From assembly GCF_004102025.1 (NCBI RefSeq), contig NZ_CP025228.1, positions 2,294,001 to 2,358,000 of the forward strand: DNA of 64,000 nucleotides, read 5' to 3'. The notes below the pieces were generated by a model. That model was not told the DNA's origin. It worked only from the letters and a program-made list of their open reading frames with translations, and searched no databases. This stretch comes from Actinomyces qiguomingii. Lineage in GTDB: Bacteria; Actinomycetota; Actinomycetes; Actinomycetales; Actinomycetaceae. Numbering within the stretch: the first letter of the stretch is position 1; each line of letters begins with the position of its first letter. The position numbers and the translations under genes were made by a program. Shown piece by piece: positions 49,997 through 59,601 of this stretch.

Positions 49997-52396
49997 ATGA
50001 GCCCTGCCGCCATCGACGACGCTGTCAGTTCCCGCCGTCCTGCACCCTCCCCCACGGTTCTAGACATATTCGTAGTTTGGCACCCCTCGGATCCGATCGG
50101 TAGGAGTGTCCACGACGCCCTGTTCGACCACTACCACTCCGAGGTGTTCTCCGGGCTCGCCGGTAGTGCAGTGGAGGTTTACGGGAGGTCGGTGCCTGCC
50201 CCCGGATCCAGCACGCCACCGCCGATCACAACCCGGATCGGCAGTGCCGGTAGCGGGCCCACGGCTGCGCACTCCCCGGCACTGTTCTCCGTGGTGCTCG
50301 TGGTGGTTGGTCGGCGGCTGGTGCGGGCCAGTATGGAGAACGGGCCCTGGAGAGAGTACCTGGAGGATCTGCTGCGCCTGCGGGATGACGACGCGGCTCG
50401 CGGCAAGGTCCTGGTCCTGCCTGCCCTACCTAGGAACCGTATCGAGTCACAGGGCAGCCCTGTGGCCCGGTTGATGGAGCTTCAGGGAGTGACCAGGTAC
50501 GTCACTCTTAGGCAGGATTCCGATGGTGATCCCGCTGCCGCCCACGGAGCGCTGGCCCGCGATCTCGGGCAGACAATCGTCCAGGAGCTGCTGCCAGAGC
50601 CGGGGGATCCTGACAGGCTCACCGTCTTCGTGTCTCACGCGCGCGACGACATCCCCCGGGCGGACCGTGTGAGCGTGACTCCGCATGGTCCGGTTGCCAA
50701 GGTTCAGGCTCTGGCCGACCGGACCCGGCTTGATACATTCATTGATCTCCATGATCTCCAGGGTGGACAGGAGTGGGACGCCGCCATACGCGATCGTGCC
50801 AGGCACAGTGCCCTGCTGATGGTCCGCACCGACAAGTACGCCTCGCGGGAGTGGACACAGCGGGAGGTACTAGAGGCCAAGCAGGCGGACATGCCCGTTG
50901 TGTGTTTGAGTTCGCTGGCCAGCGGGGAGCAGCGGGGATCATTCCTGATGGATCACGTGCCAACCGTGGCCTACCCCGTGGACTCGACGACGGAGCATGA
51001 TGGAGCGGCAGGCGGCCTGGAGTCCCGGGACTCACTGACCGCCACGCAGGAGCGGGCGGTGATCACGGCGCTGAATCGCCTGGTTGATGAGGCCCTCAAG
51101 CGGGCCCTGTGGCGGCACCAGGAGATTCCTCGTGATGTAGAGGCGCGGTTGGGCGCGTCTTCCCAGGATACGGCTGGGGCGAGTAGTTCCAACAATGACG
51201 GCTTCGATGCGGCCCCCGTGCATCCGCCCGAGCCGTTGATGCTCACGGGGTTTCTGACGGCGCATAAGCAGGCTTTCCCCCAGGATCACCACCTCTGGCT
51301 ACTGCACCCGGACCCGCCGCTGCTGCCGCCGGAGCATGAGATCATGGTCAAGCTCTGCGCATTGTCCGGGTATGAGCGAGACCAGGTGCACCTGCTCACG
51401 CCCCGTACCTTCTTCGCCGCTGGAGGCGTATGGGGCGGCGGCGAGCCATCGCTGACCACACCAAACCTGGCACTGGAGCGCCCACTTTCAACGCTGATGC
51501 TCGGCATCTCCATGGCTGAGAGCCCGGATCTGGCCGAATGCGGCCTGTCTGGTCGGCATCTAAAAGTGGCCGTGGCGGAGGTCACCCAGATGATGCTGCT
51601 GGCCGGAGGTGGGATCACCTACGCGGGAGCCTTGAAAACCCATGCACTGGATCTCACGGCGGCGGTAATCGATACCGTGGGCAGGTATGTCGAGACCGCG
51701 AAACAGGAACAGCACCGGCACAGCGGCACGCGCGTTGCGGGGCAAAGGCTCCATCCCGGTGACATGTTCACCCTGACCGTGCCGCGCATGGTCCTGTCAG
51801 ACCGTGAGGCGCTGGAGCACCTCGCGCGTACTACGGAGGCTTTCGCGGCTGTTGGGAGTATCGACGTAGTCGACGAGCACGGACACTTAATCGACCTTGA
51901 TGAAGCACAACTGTGGACTGACCGCGACCCCGCGGTTCTGGCACGTGCTTATAGCACTGTGCGCGGTGCGCTACCGCACTTCTGCGACGCCAGGCTGCTG
52001 ATCGGCGGGAAGACGATACCGGCTTCTAAAGTGACTCCCGACGGCTACGTGGGAGGTATTCCAGGGATAGTTGAGGAGGCCCTGCACTCGGTTCGCGCAG
52101 GGCAGCCACTGTTCATCGCGGGTGGCTTCGGCGGTGCGGCCGCTGTGCTCGCCCACGAGTTGGGGATTGGAGCCGGTAACCCGATGTCGGAGGCTTCGCT
52201 TGCCGCCGTCCGTGCACTGCCGGCCTACCGCGACGCCGTCGCGGAGATAGCCGATCGGTTCGATCCGTCTCTGACGGGGTTGGATGCCGCGGACCTGGAG
52301 CGCCTGGCAACTACTCAGCGCGCTTCGGAACTTGCAGGCCTGATCGTGCGCGGACTCAGCGCCGGCGCCACGGTCGCTGGAGGCACCGATGCCTAA
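49997..52396 (+). CDS. TIR-TIR-SLOG domain protein (putative immune effector/sensor)
   Basis: The 799-residue protein has three parts. An N-terminal TIR-like region (about 20-190, LDIFVVWHPSDPIGRSVHDA) is diverged. A second, clearer TIR domain (about 207-330) starts LTVFVSHARDD and includes FIDLHDLQGGQEWDAAI and REWTQREVLEA. A C-terminal SLOG-type domain (about 425-730) has GISMAESPDLAECGLSGRHL, GGGITYAGALKTHALDLTAA, GGIPGIVEEALHSVRAG and GGFGGAAAVLAHELG. SLOG domains bind nucleotide-derived ligands such as ADP-ribose products; TIR domains cleave NAD+ or make signals. The ATG at 49997 is used, with a likely leaderless start. First gene of the locus. Confidence 0.78.
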   Translation: MSPAAIDDAVSSRRPAPSPTVLDIFVVWHPSDPIGRSVHDALFDHYHSEVFSGLAGSAVEVYGRSVPAPGSSTPPPITTRIGSAGSGPTAAHSPALFSVVLVVVGRRLVRASMENGPWREYLEDLLRLRDDDAARGKVLVLPALPRNRIESQGSPVARLMELQGVTRYVTLRQDSDGDPAAAHGALARDLGQTIVQELLPEPGDPDRLTVFVSHARDDIPRADRVSVTPHGPVAKVQALADRTRLDTFIDLHDLQGGQEWDAAIRDRARHSALLMVRTDKYASREWTQREVLEAKQADMPVVCLSSLASGEQRGSFLMDHVPTVAYPVDSTTEHDGAAGGLESRDSLTATQERAVITALNRLVDEALKRALWRHQEIPRDVEARLGASSQDTAGASSSNNDGFDAAPVHPPEPLMLTGFLTAHKQAFPQDHHLWLLHPDPPLLPPEHEIMVKLCALSGYERDQVHLLTPRTFFAAGGVWGGGEPSLTTPNLALERPLSTLMLGISMAESPDLAECGLSGRHLKVAVAEVTQMMLLAGGGITYAGALKTHALDLTAAVIDTVGRYVETAKQEQHRHSGTRVAGQRLHPGDMFTLTVPRMVLSDREALEHLARTTEAFAAVGSIDVVDEHGHLIDLDEAQLWTDRDPAVLARAYSTVRGALPHFCDARLLIGGKTIPASKVTPDGYVGGIPGIVEEALHSVRAGQPLFIAGGFGGAAAVLAHELGIGAGNPMSEASLAAVRALPAYRDAVAEIADRFDPSLTGLDAADLERLATTQRASELAGLIVRGLSAGATVAGGTDA

Positions 52397-53093
52397 CGTC
52401 AAGGTGTTCCTGAGCTATAACGAGGGCGCTGCTGGTGGGAAGGCGGCGCAGGAGCTGCACGACAAGCTGTCCGAGCTGCATGTTGATGCCGTAATGGCAC
52501 GGCACGCAATACTTCCAGGCACCGACTGGGAGCAAGCAATCCGAACCGAGCTGGAGTCCAGCGCCGCCCTCGTAAGCGTGGGTACCAAAGGTTACTCAGC
52601 TCGTCCGTGGTGCCAGCAGGAGATCGGCTGGGCGCTCGGAAGGCATGTGCCAATCCTGTGGATTCAGTACGCCGACGGCGAGTCCCCGGCGGGCTTCCTT
52701 GCACGCACACAGGCGCTGATCGCGGATAACCCCGATCAACCGGAGGTGATCGCGAGAGACGTTGTGCAGTGGCTTGCCAGCCAGGAGGCTACGCGTGATG
52801 CGCTGGTTGACGGCCTACTTGAAGTGTTGGAGACGTCTAGCAGCTACAGTCAGACGCGGGGTTGCGCCGATCTGCTGGCTCTGGCCGGACGGCTGAGCGA
52901 AGAAGAGTGGAGCAGGGTGGTGCGCGCCGCGTCCGAGAACCGTCAGGTCAGGGACGCCGTCAAGTGGTCGGGTGGCAAGCGGCGACCCGCATGGTCAAAG
53001 GCAAGCTATAAAGACGAGCCGAGTGTGCTCAACTGGCTTAATGATCGGATCGGGCCCCGAGCCTCACAGGCACAAGGAAGGGAACTGCGGTGA
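52389..53093 (+). CDS. Stand-alone TIR-domain protein
   Basis: This 234-residue protein has an N-terminal TIR domain (residues 3-125: VKVFLSYNEGAAGGKAAQEL, LPGTDWEQAIRTELESSAAL, SARPWCQQEIGWALGRHVPI). A helical C-terminal half of about 100 residues ends with a basic tail and has no recognised domain; LEVLETSSSYSQTRGCADLL resembles the effector-associated-domain style of short helical modules. It overlaps the TIR-SLOG gene by 8 nt and the next TIR gene by 4 nt. Confidence 0.82.
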   Translation: MPNVKVFLSYNEGAAGGKAAQELHDKLSELHVDAVMARHAILPGTDWEQAIRTELESSAALVSVGTKGYSARPWCQQEIGWALGRHVPILWIQYADGESPAGFLARTQALIADNPDQPEVIARDVVQWLASQEATRDALVDGLLEVLETSSSYSQTRGCADLLALAGRLSEEEWSRVVRAASENRQVRDAVKWSGGKRRPAWSKASYKDEPSVLNWLNDRIGPRASQAQGRELR

Positions 53094-53587
53094 AGACCAA
53101 GGTCAAGTTCTTCCTGTCTTGGGCGCACGATGACGAGCGCCTCAAGAGGGATCTGCTCGGGCGCCTGCGGCCCCAGTTCAAGATGCTGAGCAACTACCAC
53201 GTGTCCTGGTGGGAGGACTCCGTCATCACGCCCGGTGAGGAGTGGGAGCCGGAGATCCTCAGCAGACTGGAAGAGAGCGACTACATCGTTCAATTGCTCA
53301 GCCCGAGTTTTCTCACCTCAGACTTCGTCCGGGCACACGAAGTCCCGGGGGTCGGTGACGCCCCGAACAAGCCGACTCTGCCCCTAATGCTCAGGTCTGT
53401 GCCGTTGCGCGACGACTTTGAGCTGCTGGGCATCGAGAAGCGCCAGATCTACCGGATGCCGCGCTCCGACGGCCAAGGTCACTACGCGTACGGGGACTTG
53501 AGCAGCTCCGTACAAAAGGACCGGTTCGCCCGCGAGTTCGTCGAACGCGTCGTTGATCGTCTGTCTGACCGAGGAGGCTATCGATGA
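53090..53587 (+). CDS. Small TIR-domain protein
   Basis: The 165-residue protein is essentially one TIR domain: KVKFFLSWAHDDERLKRDLL, VSWWEDSVITPGEEWEPEIL, then SDYIVQLLSPSFLTSDFVRA. The GTG start overlaps the previous stop codon (GTGA) and its own stop codon overlaps the next gene start (ATGA). It could be an adaptor or an NADase/cyclase such as the ThsB type; the catalytic status cannot be judged by eye. Confidence 0.82.
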   Translation: MKTKVKFFLSWAHDDERLKRDLLGRLRPQFKMLSNYHVSWWEDSVITPGEEWEPEILSRLEESDYIVQLLSPSFLTSDFVRAHEVPGVGDAPNKPTLPLMLRSVPLRDDFELLGIEKRQIYRMPRSDGQGHYAYGDLSSSVQKDRFAREFVERVVDRLSDRGGYR

Positions 53588-56500
53588 GCGGTTCCAATGA
53601 ACATGTGTCACGTCCCCTGCCACCCGCTGAACTATCCGCCCTATTAGATGCGCAGGAGCAGCGCCACTTACGAGACGCATCAGTGGAGGCATACGCCACT
53701 GAAAGCGATCCAATCGCGAAGCGGGTGACGGTATACATCAGTTTCTCCACGAAAGACCAAGGCCTGGCCGAGAAACTTGCGGAGGAGATCACCATACAGC
53801 TTAAGACCCTCGTTCGTGATGAGTACGAGGTGACGGTGTGGACATCAAGCGATACTCCGCTCGGCGAAGACATCACCACGGTTCGCGAGGAGCATCTGTG
53901 TGCGGCCTCCGCCGCGGTTGTACTTCTCAGCCCGAGTTACCTGGCCGACGACGATGAGAGCAAGCAGGTTCACGAGCACTTTCCTCACCCGGTGCTGGTC
54001 CGTCTCAAGGAGCTGCCTCAGGGCGCCAGCTTCGCACCCTTCGACAGCAAAGCCGTCATTCCAGGTCGCGCATACCACAACGCACGCACGACGGCTGCGA
54101 GAGAAGAGATCGCACAACATGTAGCAAGCAGGGTACGCGATCAGCTTCGTCAAGATCGCGAGAGATTCACCTACACAGCCCCAGCCGACCCTGCTGACCC
54201 TGCGCAGCTGGCGCGCGAACGTCTCGCGGCAGCAAGACTTTCTGAGAATACGGAATTCATCGAGTCGGAGGCATACCTGGGCAAGTTCTCCGAATCGCTC
54301 GATCTCACTTACAGCAAGGTAGACGATCGCTCTCGCCAGTCTTCAAGCAACCGCTTTGTAGCGATCGACAGGCTTCAAAAATGGGCAACCGACCACTCCA
54401 CCCAAAGCAACCGTCTTTGCGCACTTCTGGGAGATCTGGGCACAGGAAAGACGACCACCTCCATTCTATTTGCCCGCAGACTACTTGATGAATACGAAGA
54501 CGAAGCCGGCACCGATGCCCCACTACCCCTTTATTTCGACTTACGCGACCTCACCACGAGCAGACTCAGCAACTTCGGGCTACGTTCCATGCTCGAGCAG
54601 ATGATCAATCAGAGCTCCCCGCATCCGGTGAATGTAGATCAGGTCATTGAGACCATCAGGAGCCACGAATGCATCGTCATCTTTGATGGACTGGACGAGG
54701 TCTTAGTGCACCTGGAAGAGCGCGAGGGCCAGAAACTGACGCGAGGCCTGCTCCAAGTGCTGACCTTGACTAATGACGCCGGCAAAGCCCTCAGCAAGCT
54801 CATGCTCACGTGCCGGAGCCAGTATTTCCGCTCAGTCCGCGACGAGCTTTCATTCTTCTCCAATCAGAATCGCGAGTGGGTTCGCGGTGAGGACTACCTG
54901 GTACTCACCATGCTTCCCTTTGAGGAGGAGCAGATTCTTGAGTACTTGGAACGCAATATTCCGGGTTCGGATCCGCAAAGACTGCTGGAGATGATCAGTT
55001 CCGTTCACGATCTCCGTTCGCTGGCAAAGCAGCCGGTCATGCTCAACATGATTCGGGATGTGCTGCCAGATATAGAACAGGCACTCGCAGACGGGCGACG
55101 CTTCCGCGCGGTGGATCTTTATGGCCGTTTCGTTCACCGCTGGCTGGAACGGGACGACGCTAAGCACATGCTTAAGTCTGAGCACAAGCGCATCCTCATG
55201 AGTCGCATGGCCGTTGAGGTGTGGAAGTCCGAACGACGTACCTGGCCTGCGGACTGGATGGAAACGTGGATGCTACGCTTCTTAGATGATCACCGCGAGC
55301 TGAAGCTTGAGTACAGAGAGTGGATGCCGGACCAGTGGAAGCAGGACTTACGCACGGCGACCTTCCTCTCACGCCGCGAAGACGTCTTCACCTTCGCTCA
55401 CTCCTCACTCCTGGAGTATTTCCTGGCCAAGGGTCTCGTCGAGGCTCTTCTAGGCGACGATCCCGATTCCGGCGAAGCCCTCAATGTATGGGATCTTCCC
55501 CGCACGAGCCAAGAGTCGCTCGTCTTCTTTGGTGAGCTTCTTGACGCGCTGGACCCGCCTGACCGGCAACAGGCACTGAAGACCCTTACTCGAGTAGCGC
55601 ATGAAGGTACTCCGCGCGCGCGGACTCTAGCATTCTCCTACGTCTTGCTGGCTAGGCAACGCGGCTTCCCGAATATCTCGACCCGTGAGTTCAACTTGGC
55701 GGACGTTGATCTCAGCAGCTGGCAAATAGGAGTGGAGAACCAGCAGGTACTTGACCTGACTGGCATCGACTTTTCTAACGCTAGGCTAGATGATGCCGTC
55801 CTCACAAATGTCAAGCTTGACAACTCTGACTGGCATTGCTCATCGCTCCGGCGGACGAGATTGATCTCCTGCACGCTCACCGGCGCCAACCTTACAGGTA
55901 GCGATCTCACGGGCACTATATTCCGATACTGCGATCTTTCCAGGCTAGACATTGGAAGCGCAACGACATATCGCACACAACTACTATTTAGCCGATCAAG
56001 CCATTCAGGACCAGACGTACTCAATGCGCCTATAGACGAACAGGCAGTTCCATTCACGACTTCACCTGAACTTTATTTGCCGCCATTCCGTATAACGACC
56101 GCAGAGTGGAATCCAGAAAGGCTCAGCATCCTCACCGCAGGCCCCAACGGAGCCCAGATCTGGGACGCCGTCACCGGCGAACAGACTCGTACCCTGACTA
56201 CAGCCACAACCACCACAGGCGCGTGGAGCCCAGACGGACTCCACATCCTTACCACAGGCCCGAATGGCGCCCGGGTGTGGGACGCCAACACTGGCGGCCT
56301 CACCCACACACTCACCACGATGAACACCCGTGCGGGCGCCTGGAGCCCCAACGCCTCCAATATCCTCACTACAGGCAGCAACGGCGCCATAATATGGAAT
56401 GCCGATACCGGCCAAAGCGTATTGAGTCTCGGTGATGACCGCGTTAACGAGGCTTTCTGGCGTCCGGACGGCATCCTAATACTCACCGTCACTACAGAAG

Positions 56501-56974
56501 ACATCAAGTTGTGGAACGCTGCTACTGGCGAGCTTATCCGCACGTTAGACATTCTTAGCAATGTGTATACTTGCGCATGGCACCCCGACGATCATCGCCT
56601 TCTCACCGTTGGTTCGTCTGGACATTCAATATGGGATTCTTGTACCGGCGAGCGCATCGCAACGCTTACAATCTATGATAGTGACGGAGGTTCATGGAGT
56701 CCAGACGGAAAGCAGTTGGTGACGGTTGGTGCCGACGGTACCCAAATATGGGACGGAACTACTGGCCGTCTTAGCCACAAACTCGCCACTCTGTACGCTC
56801 GGTCAGCGTCCTGGAGTCCCGACGGAACCAAAGTCCTCACGTGGGGATCCGATGGAGCCTACGTGTGGGACGCCGACACCGGACATATGATCATCAATCT
56901 CACTAAACACTACACAACATCGTGCGCATGGAGTCCAAATGGCGCACATGTAGTCGCCAACACAAATCAGGGCG

Positions 56975-56986
56975 TATATATATATA
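56975..56986 (+). repeat. (TA)6 microsatellite at the frameshift
   Basis: Six TA units sit at the point where the WD40 frame is lost. With four or seven units the frame reads GVYI(YI)WRTDASNAAITLT and joins the downstream repeats; with six it reads GVYIYMADRRK and stops at 57006. Tract length therefore sets which protein is made. Confidence 0.85.
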
Positions 56987-57689
56987 TGGCGGACCGACGC
57001 AAGTAACGCAGCCATTACGTTGACTCGTGGTATCACGGACTTTCCACTATGGAGTCCCGACGGCACCCACGTTCTCACCCTGAGTGACAACGGTGCACGG
57101 GTTTGGAACGCATATACAGGACGCATCACCCATACGCTTACTAGCCACCGTGCGCCTGCCGGGGGCTGGAGCCCCGACAGCTCCCGTGTCTACGTTACGG
57201 ACGCACTAGGTGCCCATATTTGGAACGCAGTCACCGGGGAGATATGCTTGACCCTTACCGACAGCGCCACGTACGGTGGAGTCTGGAGTCCCGACAGCAG
57301 ACATCTGTTCACCGTCGAGAAAGAAGGTGGACACATCTGGGACACCACCACCGGCGATGAGGTTCTTTTCGTGCCTATGAACACATATGGAGCAGCATGG
57401 AGCCCTGATAGTTCCGACATTATTGTCATAGTTGAAGAGGGCGCCCTCATATGGCGAACTGTGACATCTGCACACAAACGGAGTACTCTGACTCTCGATA
57501 CCAAGTTCGCCCGCAATGCTTCTTGGAGTCCGGACGCAACCAGAGTCGTCACTCACAGTACAGGCAGTGTGCGTGTATGGGGAGTGACAACCGGCGAGAA
57601 TATTGCCAGGTTGCCTGCGGCCAATGTCAGCAGAACCGCATGGAATCCTGACGGCACCCGTATCCTCACTTGTGGCGATGAGGGAGCCC

Positions 57690-57697
57690 AGATTCGG
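57690..57697. repeat. Left target-site duplication of the ISL3 element
   Basis: AGATTCGG directly precedes the left inverted repeat and is repeated exactly at 59146-59153 after the right one. Eight bp is the usual ISL3-family duplication length. Confidence 0.93.
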
Positions 57698-57765
57698 GGC
57701 TCTTCGTGTTTGAGGGTGTGGTGGTGGGGTAGTCGTGGGTGCGCGTGTCGCAGGGGCGGGTAGGG

Positions 57766-57822
57766 GTCGAGGTCCCCGATGATTGGTGGTTGCTGAACAC
57801 CACCGATCACGGAGACCTCGAC
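57766..57822 (+). promoter_or_regulatory. Two-part hairpin ending at the transposase start codon
   Basis: GTCGAGGTC (57766-57774) pairs with GACCTCGAC (57814-57822), and inside it GATTGGTGGT pairs with ACCACCGATC (one G-U). The structure ends at the base before the ATG and encloses the GGAG ribosome-binding site. Such structures in insertion sequences prevent translation from transcripts entering from outside. Confidence 0.6.
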
Positions 57823-59133
57823 ATGGCCGAGACTACCTTTGCTGCCCCTGATTTTGCTAGTTTCCTGGGCCTGGACGCGCTGGGACTGACTGTCACCGGC
57901 ATGCGCATAGATGGCGGCGGTGCACTGGTGGAGTGTCGGCTGCAGGTCTGCGAGGAGGATGCGTTCTGCCGGGTCTGCGGGGCCCAGGGCGCCCCGGTGG
58001 GGACCGTCGCGAGGCGGCTGGCGCATGTTCCGGTGGGCTGGCGCCCAACCCACTTGCTGGTGCGGCTGCGCCGGTGGCGCTGCCAGGGCTGTGGGCGTGT
58101 GTGGAGGCAGGACGCGTCTCGTGCGGCCGCCAAGCGGGCGAGGCTGACCTTGGCGGCCAAGGAGTGGGCGATCCGGGCCGTGGGGGTGGAGTTCATGTCC
58201 ATCTCGCGTGTGGCGGCAGCTCTGGGGGTGTCCTGGCACACCGCCAATGAGGCCGTCCTTGAGCGGGCCAAGGACCGCTTGATCAATGATCCTGGACGTC
58301 TGAAGGGTGTGGAGGTCATCGGGGTGGATGAGCATGTTTGGCGGCACACCCGCAAGGGCGACAAGTACGTCACCGTCATCATCGACCTTACACCCGTGCG
58401 CGACCGTACCGGCCCCTCCCGCCTGCTGGACATGATCGAAGGCCGCTCCAAGCAGGCCTTCAAGCAATGGCTCCAGGAACGCGACGAGGACTGGCGCAGC
58501 CGGATCGAGGTGGTCTCGATGGATGGGTTCGCGGGCTTCAAGACCGCCGCCGCCGAGGCCCTACCCGGCGCGACGGAGGTCATGGACCCCTTCCACGTGG
58601 TCGCGCTGGCCGGGGACAAGCTGGATGAGTGCCGCCGCCGCACCCAGCGCGAGACCACCGGGCGGCGGGGCCGTAAGGACGACCCCCTGTACAAGGCCCG
58701 CAGGCTGCTGCGCACCGGGGCGGGCCTGGTGAGCGACAAGGGCTGGGAGCGTCTCGAACAACTGTTCGCCGACCCCCACAACACTCCGGTAGAGATCATG
58801 TGGGGCGTGTATCAGAAGATCATGGCCGCCTACCGCGCCAAGGCCCCCGCCCAGGGCAAGACCCTGATGGAGAAAGTGATGCAGACCCTCACCACCGGCG
58901 TGCCTGACGCCCTCGAAGAGCTGAAGTCGCTGGGCAAGACCCTGGCCCAGCGGCGCGAAGACATACTCGCCTACTTCGACCACCGCGGCACATCCAACGG
59001 ACCCACTGAAGCAGTCAACGGCCGCCTGGAGCACCTACGCGGCATCGCCCTGGGCTTCAGGAATCTGACCAACTACACCATCCGCAGCCTCATCCACGCC
59101 GGAGGCTTCAGACAACAGCTACTACACCCCTAA
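57823..59133 (+). CDS. ISL3-family transposase
   Basis: The 436-residue transposase has an N-terminal zinc finger (CRVCGAQG ... CQGCGRVW, about residues 47-95), a helix-turn-helix (SRVAAALGVSWHTANEAV), and the DDE core VIGVDEHVW, VVSMDGFAGFKTA and EAVNGRLEHLRGIALGF. The ATG at 57823 has GGAG about 8 nt upstream. It appears full length, so the element may be active. Confidence 0.95.
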   Translation: MAETTFAAPDFASFLGLDALGLTVTGMRIDGGGALVECRLQVCEEDAFCRVCGAQGAPVGTVARRLAHVPVGWRPTHLLVRLRRWRCQGCGRVWRQDASRAAAKRARLTLAAKEWAIRAVGVEFMSISRVAAALGVSWHTANEAVLERAKDRLINDPGRLKGVEVIGVDEHVWRHTRKGDKYVTVIIDLTPVRDRTGPSRLLDMIEGRSKQAFKQWLQERDEDWRSRIEVVSMDGFAGFKTAAAEALPGATEVMDPFHVVALAGDKLDECRRRTQRETTGRRGRKDDPLYKARRLLRTGAGLVSDKGWERLEQLFADPHNTPVEIMWGVYQKIMAAYRAKAPAQGKTLMEKVMQTLTTGVPDALEELKSLGKTLAQRREDILAYFDHRGTSNGPTEAVNGRLEHLRGIALGFRNLTNYTIRSLIHAGGFRQQLLHP

Positions 59134-59145
59134 ACGCGAAGAGCC

Positions 59146-59153
59146 AGATTCGG
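59146..59153. repeat. Right target-site duplication of the ISL3 element
   Basis: AGATTCGG follows the right inverted repeat and matches 57690-57697 exactly. Confidence 0.93.
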
Positions 59154-59601
59154 GATGCAGTCACCGGACATCTATTTCAACATCTGACCTCCATTCAGGC
59201 CCGTACAGGCTCCTGGAATCCAGACGGCACCCGAGTTCTCACCGTCGGGAACGACGGTGTCCGTGTTTGGGATGCCATAAGCGGTCGTCGGGTCTGCACG
59301 CTTACCTGCGCTTACGCCGAGGGAGGTGCGTGGACTCCTGATGGCACCCGCATCCTCACCAGCGGGCCTCACGGCGCACGCCAATGGGATGCTGAGACAG
59401 GACAGCCAGTCGGAGTCATCATCGAGCCACTCCCTGAAGGGGAAGTAGTCGTTCGCGATGCGGTGACTGAGGAGGTGCTCGGGACCAGCCGTGAGGCCTG
59501 GCGCTGGCTTGGCTACGCCGTCGTGGTTGAAGGCCAGATGACCCGTCTACCGGCAGAACTGTACGGCCCGTTGCCACCGCTGAAGCAGGCAGATTCCTGA
59601 T

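Larger units (their letters stand above)
57698..59145 (+). mobile_element. ISL3-family insertion sequence, 1448 bp
   Basis: Terminal inverted repeats start GGCTCTTCG at both ends (57698-57727 and, reversed, 59145-59116; about 23 of 30 positions match). An 8-bp direct duplication AGATTCGG flanks the element. It carries one full transposase gene. It is inserted in frame-preserving fashion after codon CGG in WD40 repeat 14 of the TIR-NACHT gene. The element is intact and recent-looking, because the target copies are identical. Confidence 0.95.
53584..59600 (+). pseudogene. TIR-NACHT-pentapeptide-WD40 (NLR-like) protein, frameshifted at (TA)6 and split by an ISL3 element
   Basis: The current frame gives 1140 residues (53584-57006). 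A TIR domain (about 47-190, KRVTVYISFSTKDQ) is followed by a NACHT NTPase with Walker A GDLGTGKTT (near 284), Walker B IVIFDGLDEVL (near 365), LMLTCRSQYF and FAHSSLLEYFLAKGL. Pentapeptide-like repeats (about 698-793, LTGANLTGSDLTG) and WD40-like repeats of about 40 residues (WSPDG...VLT..GA.VWDA.TG) come next. The repeats resume in the +1 frame at about 56987, run to 57697, and continue after the IS at 59154-59600 to TGA. Joined, sixteen repeats are seen. TIR and NACHT parts are intact. Codon use is less GC-rich than in neighbours, suggesting acquisition. Confidence 0.85.

Noticed and set aside
53584..57006. Calling the 1140-residue TIR-NACHT-WD40 product complete.
   Set aside because: The downstream +1 frame and the segment after the IS continue the same WD40 repeats in register, so the present stop is a frameshift product.
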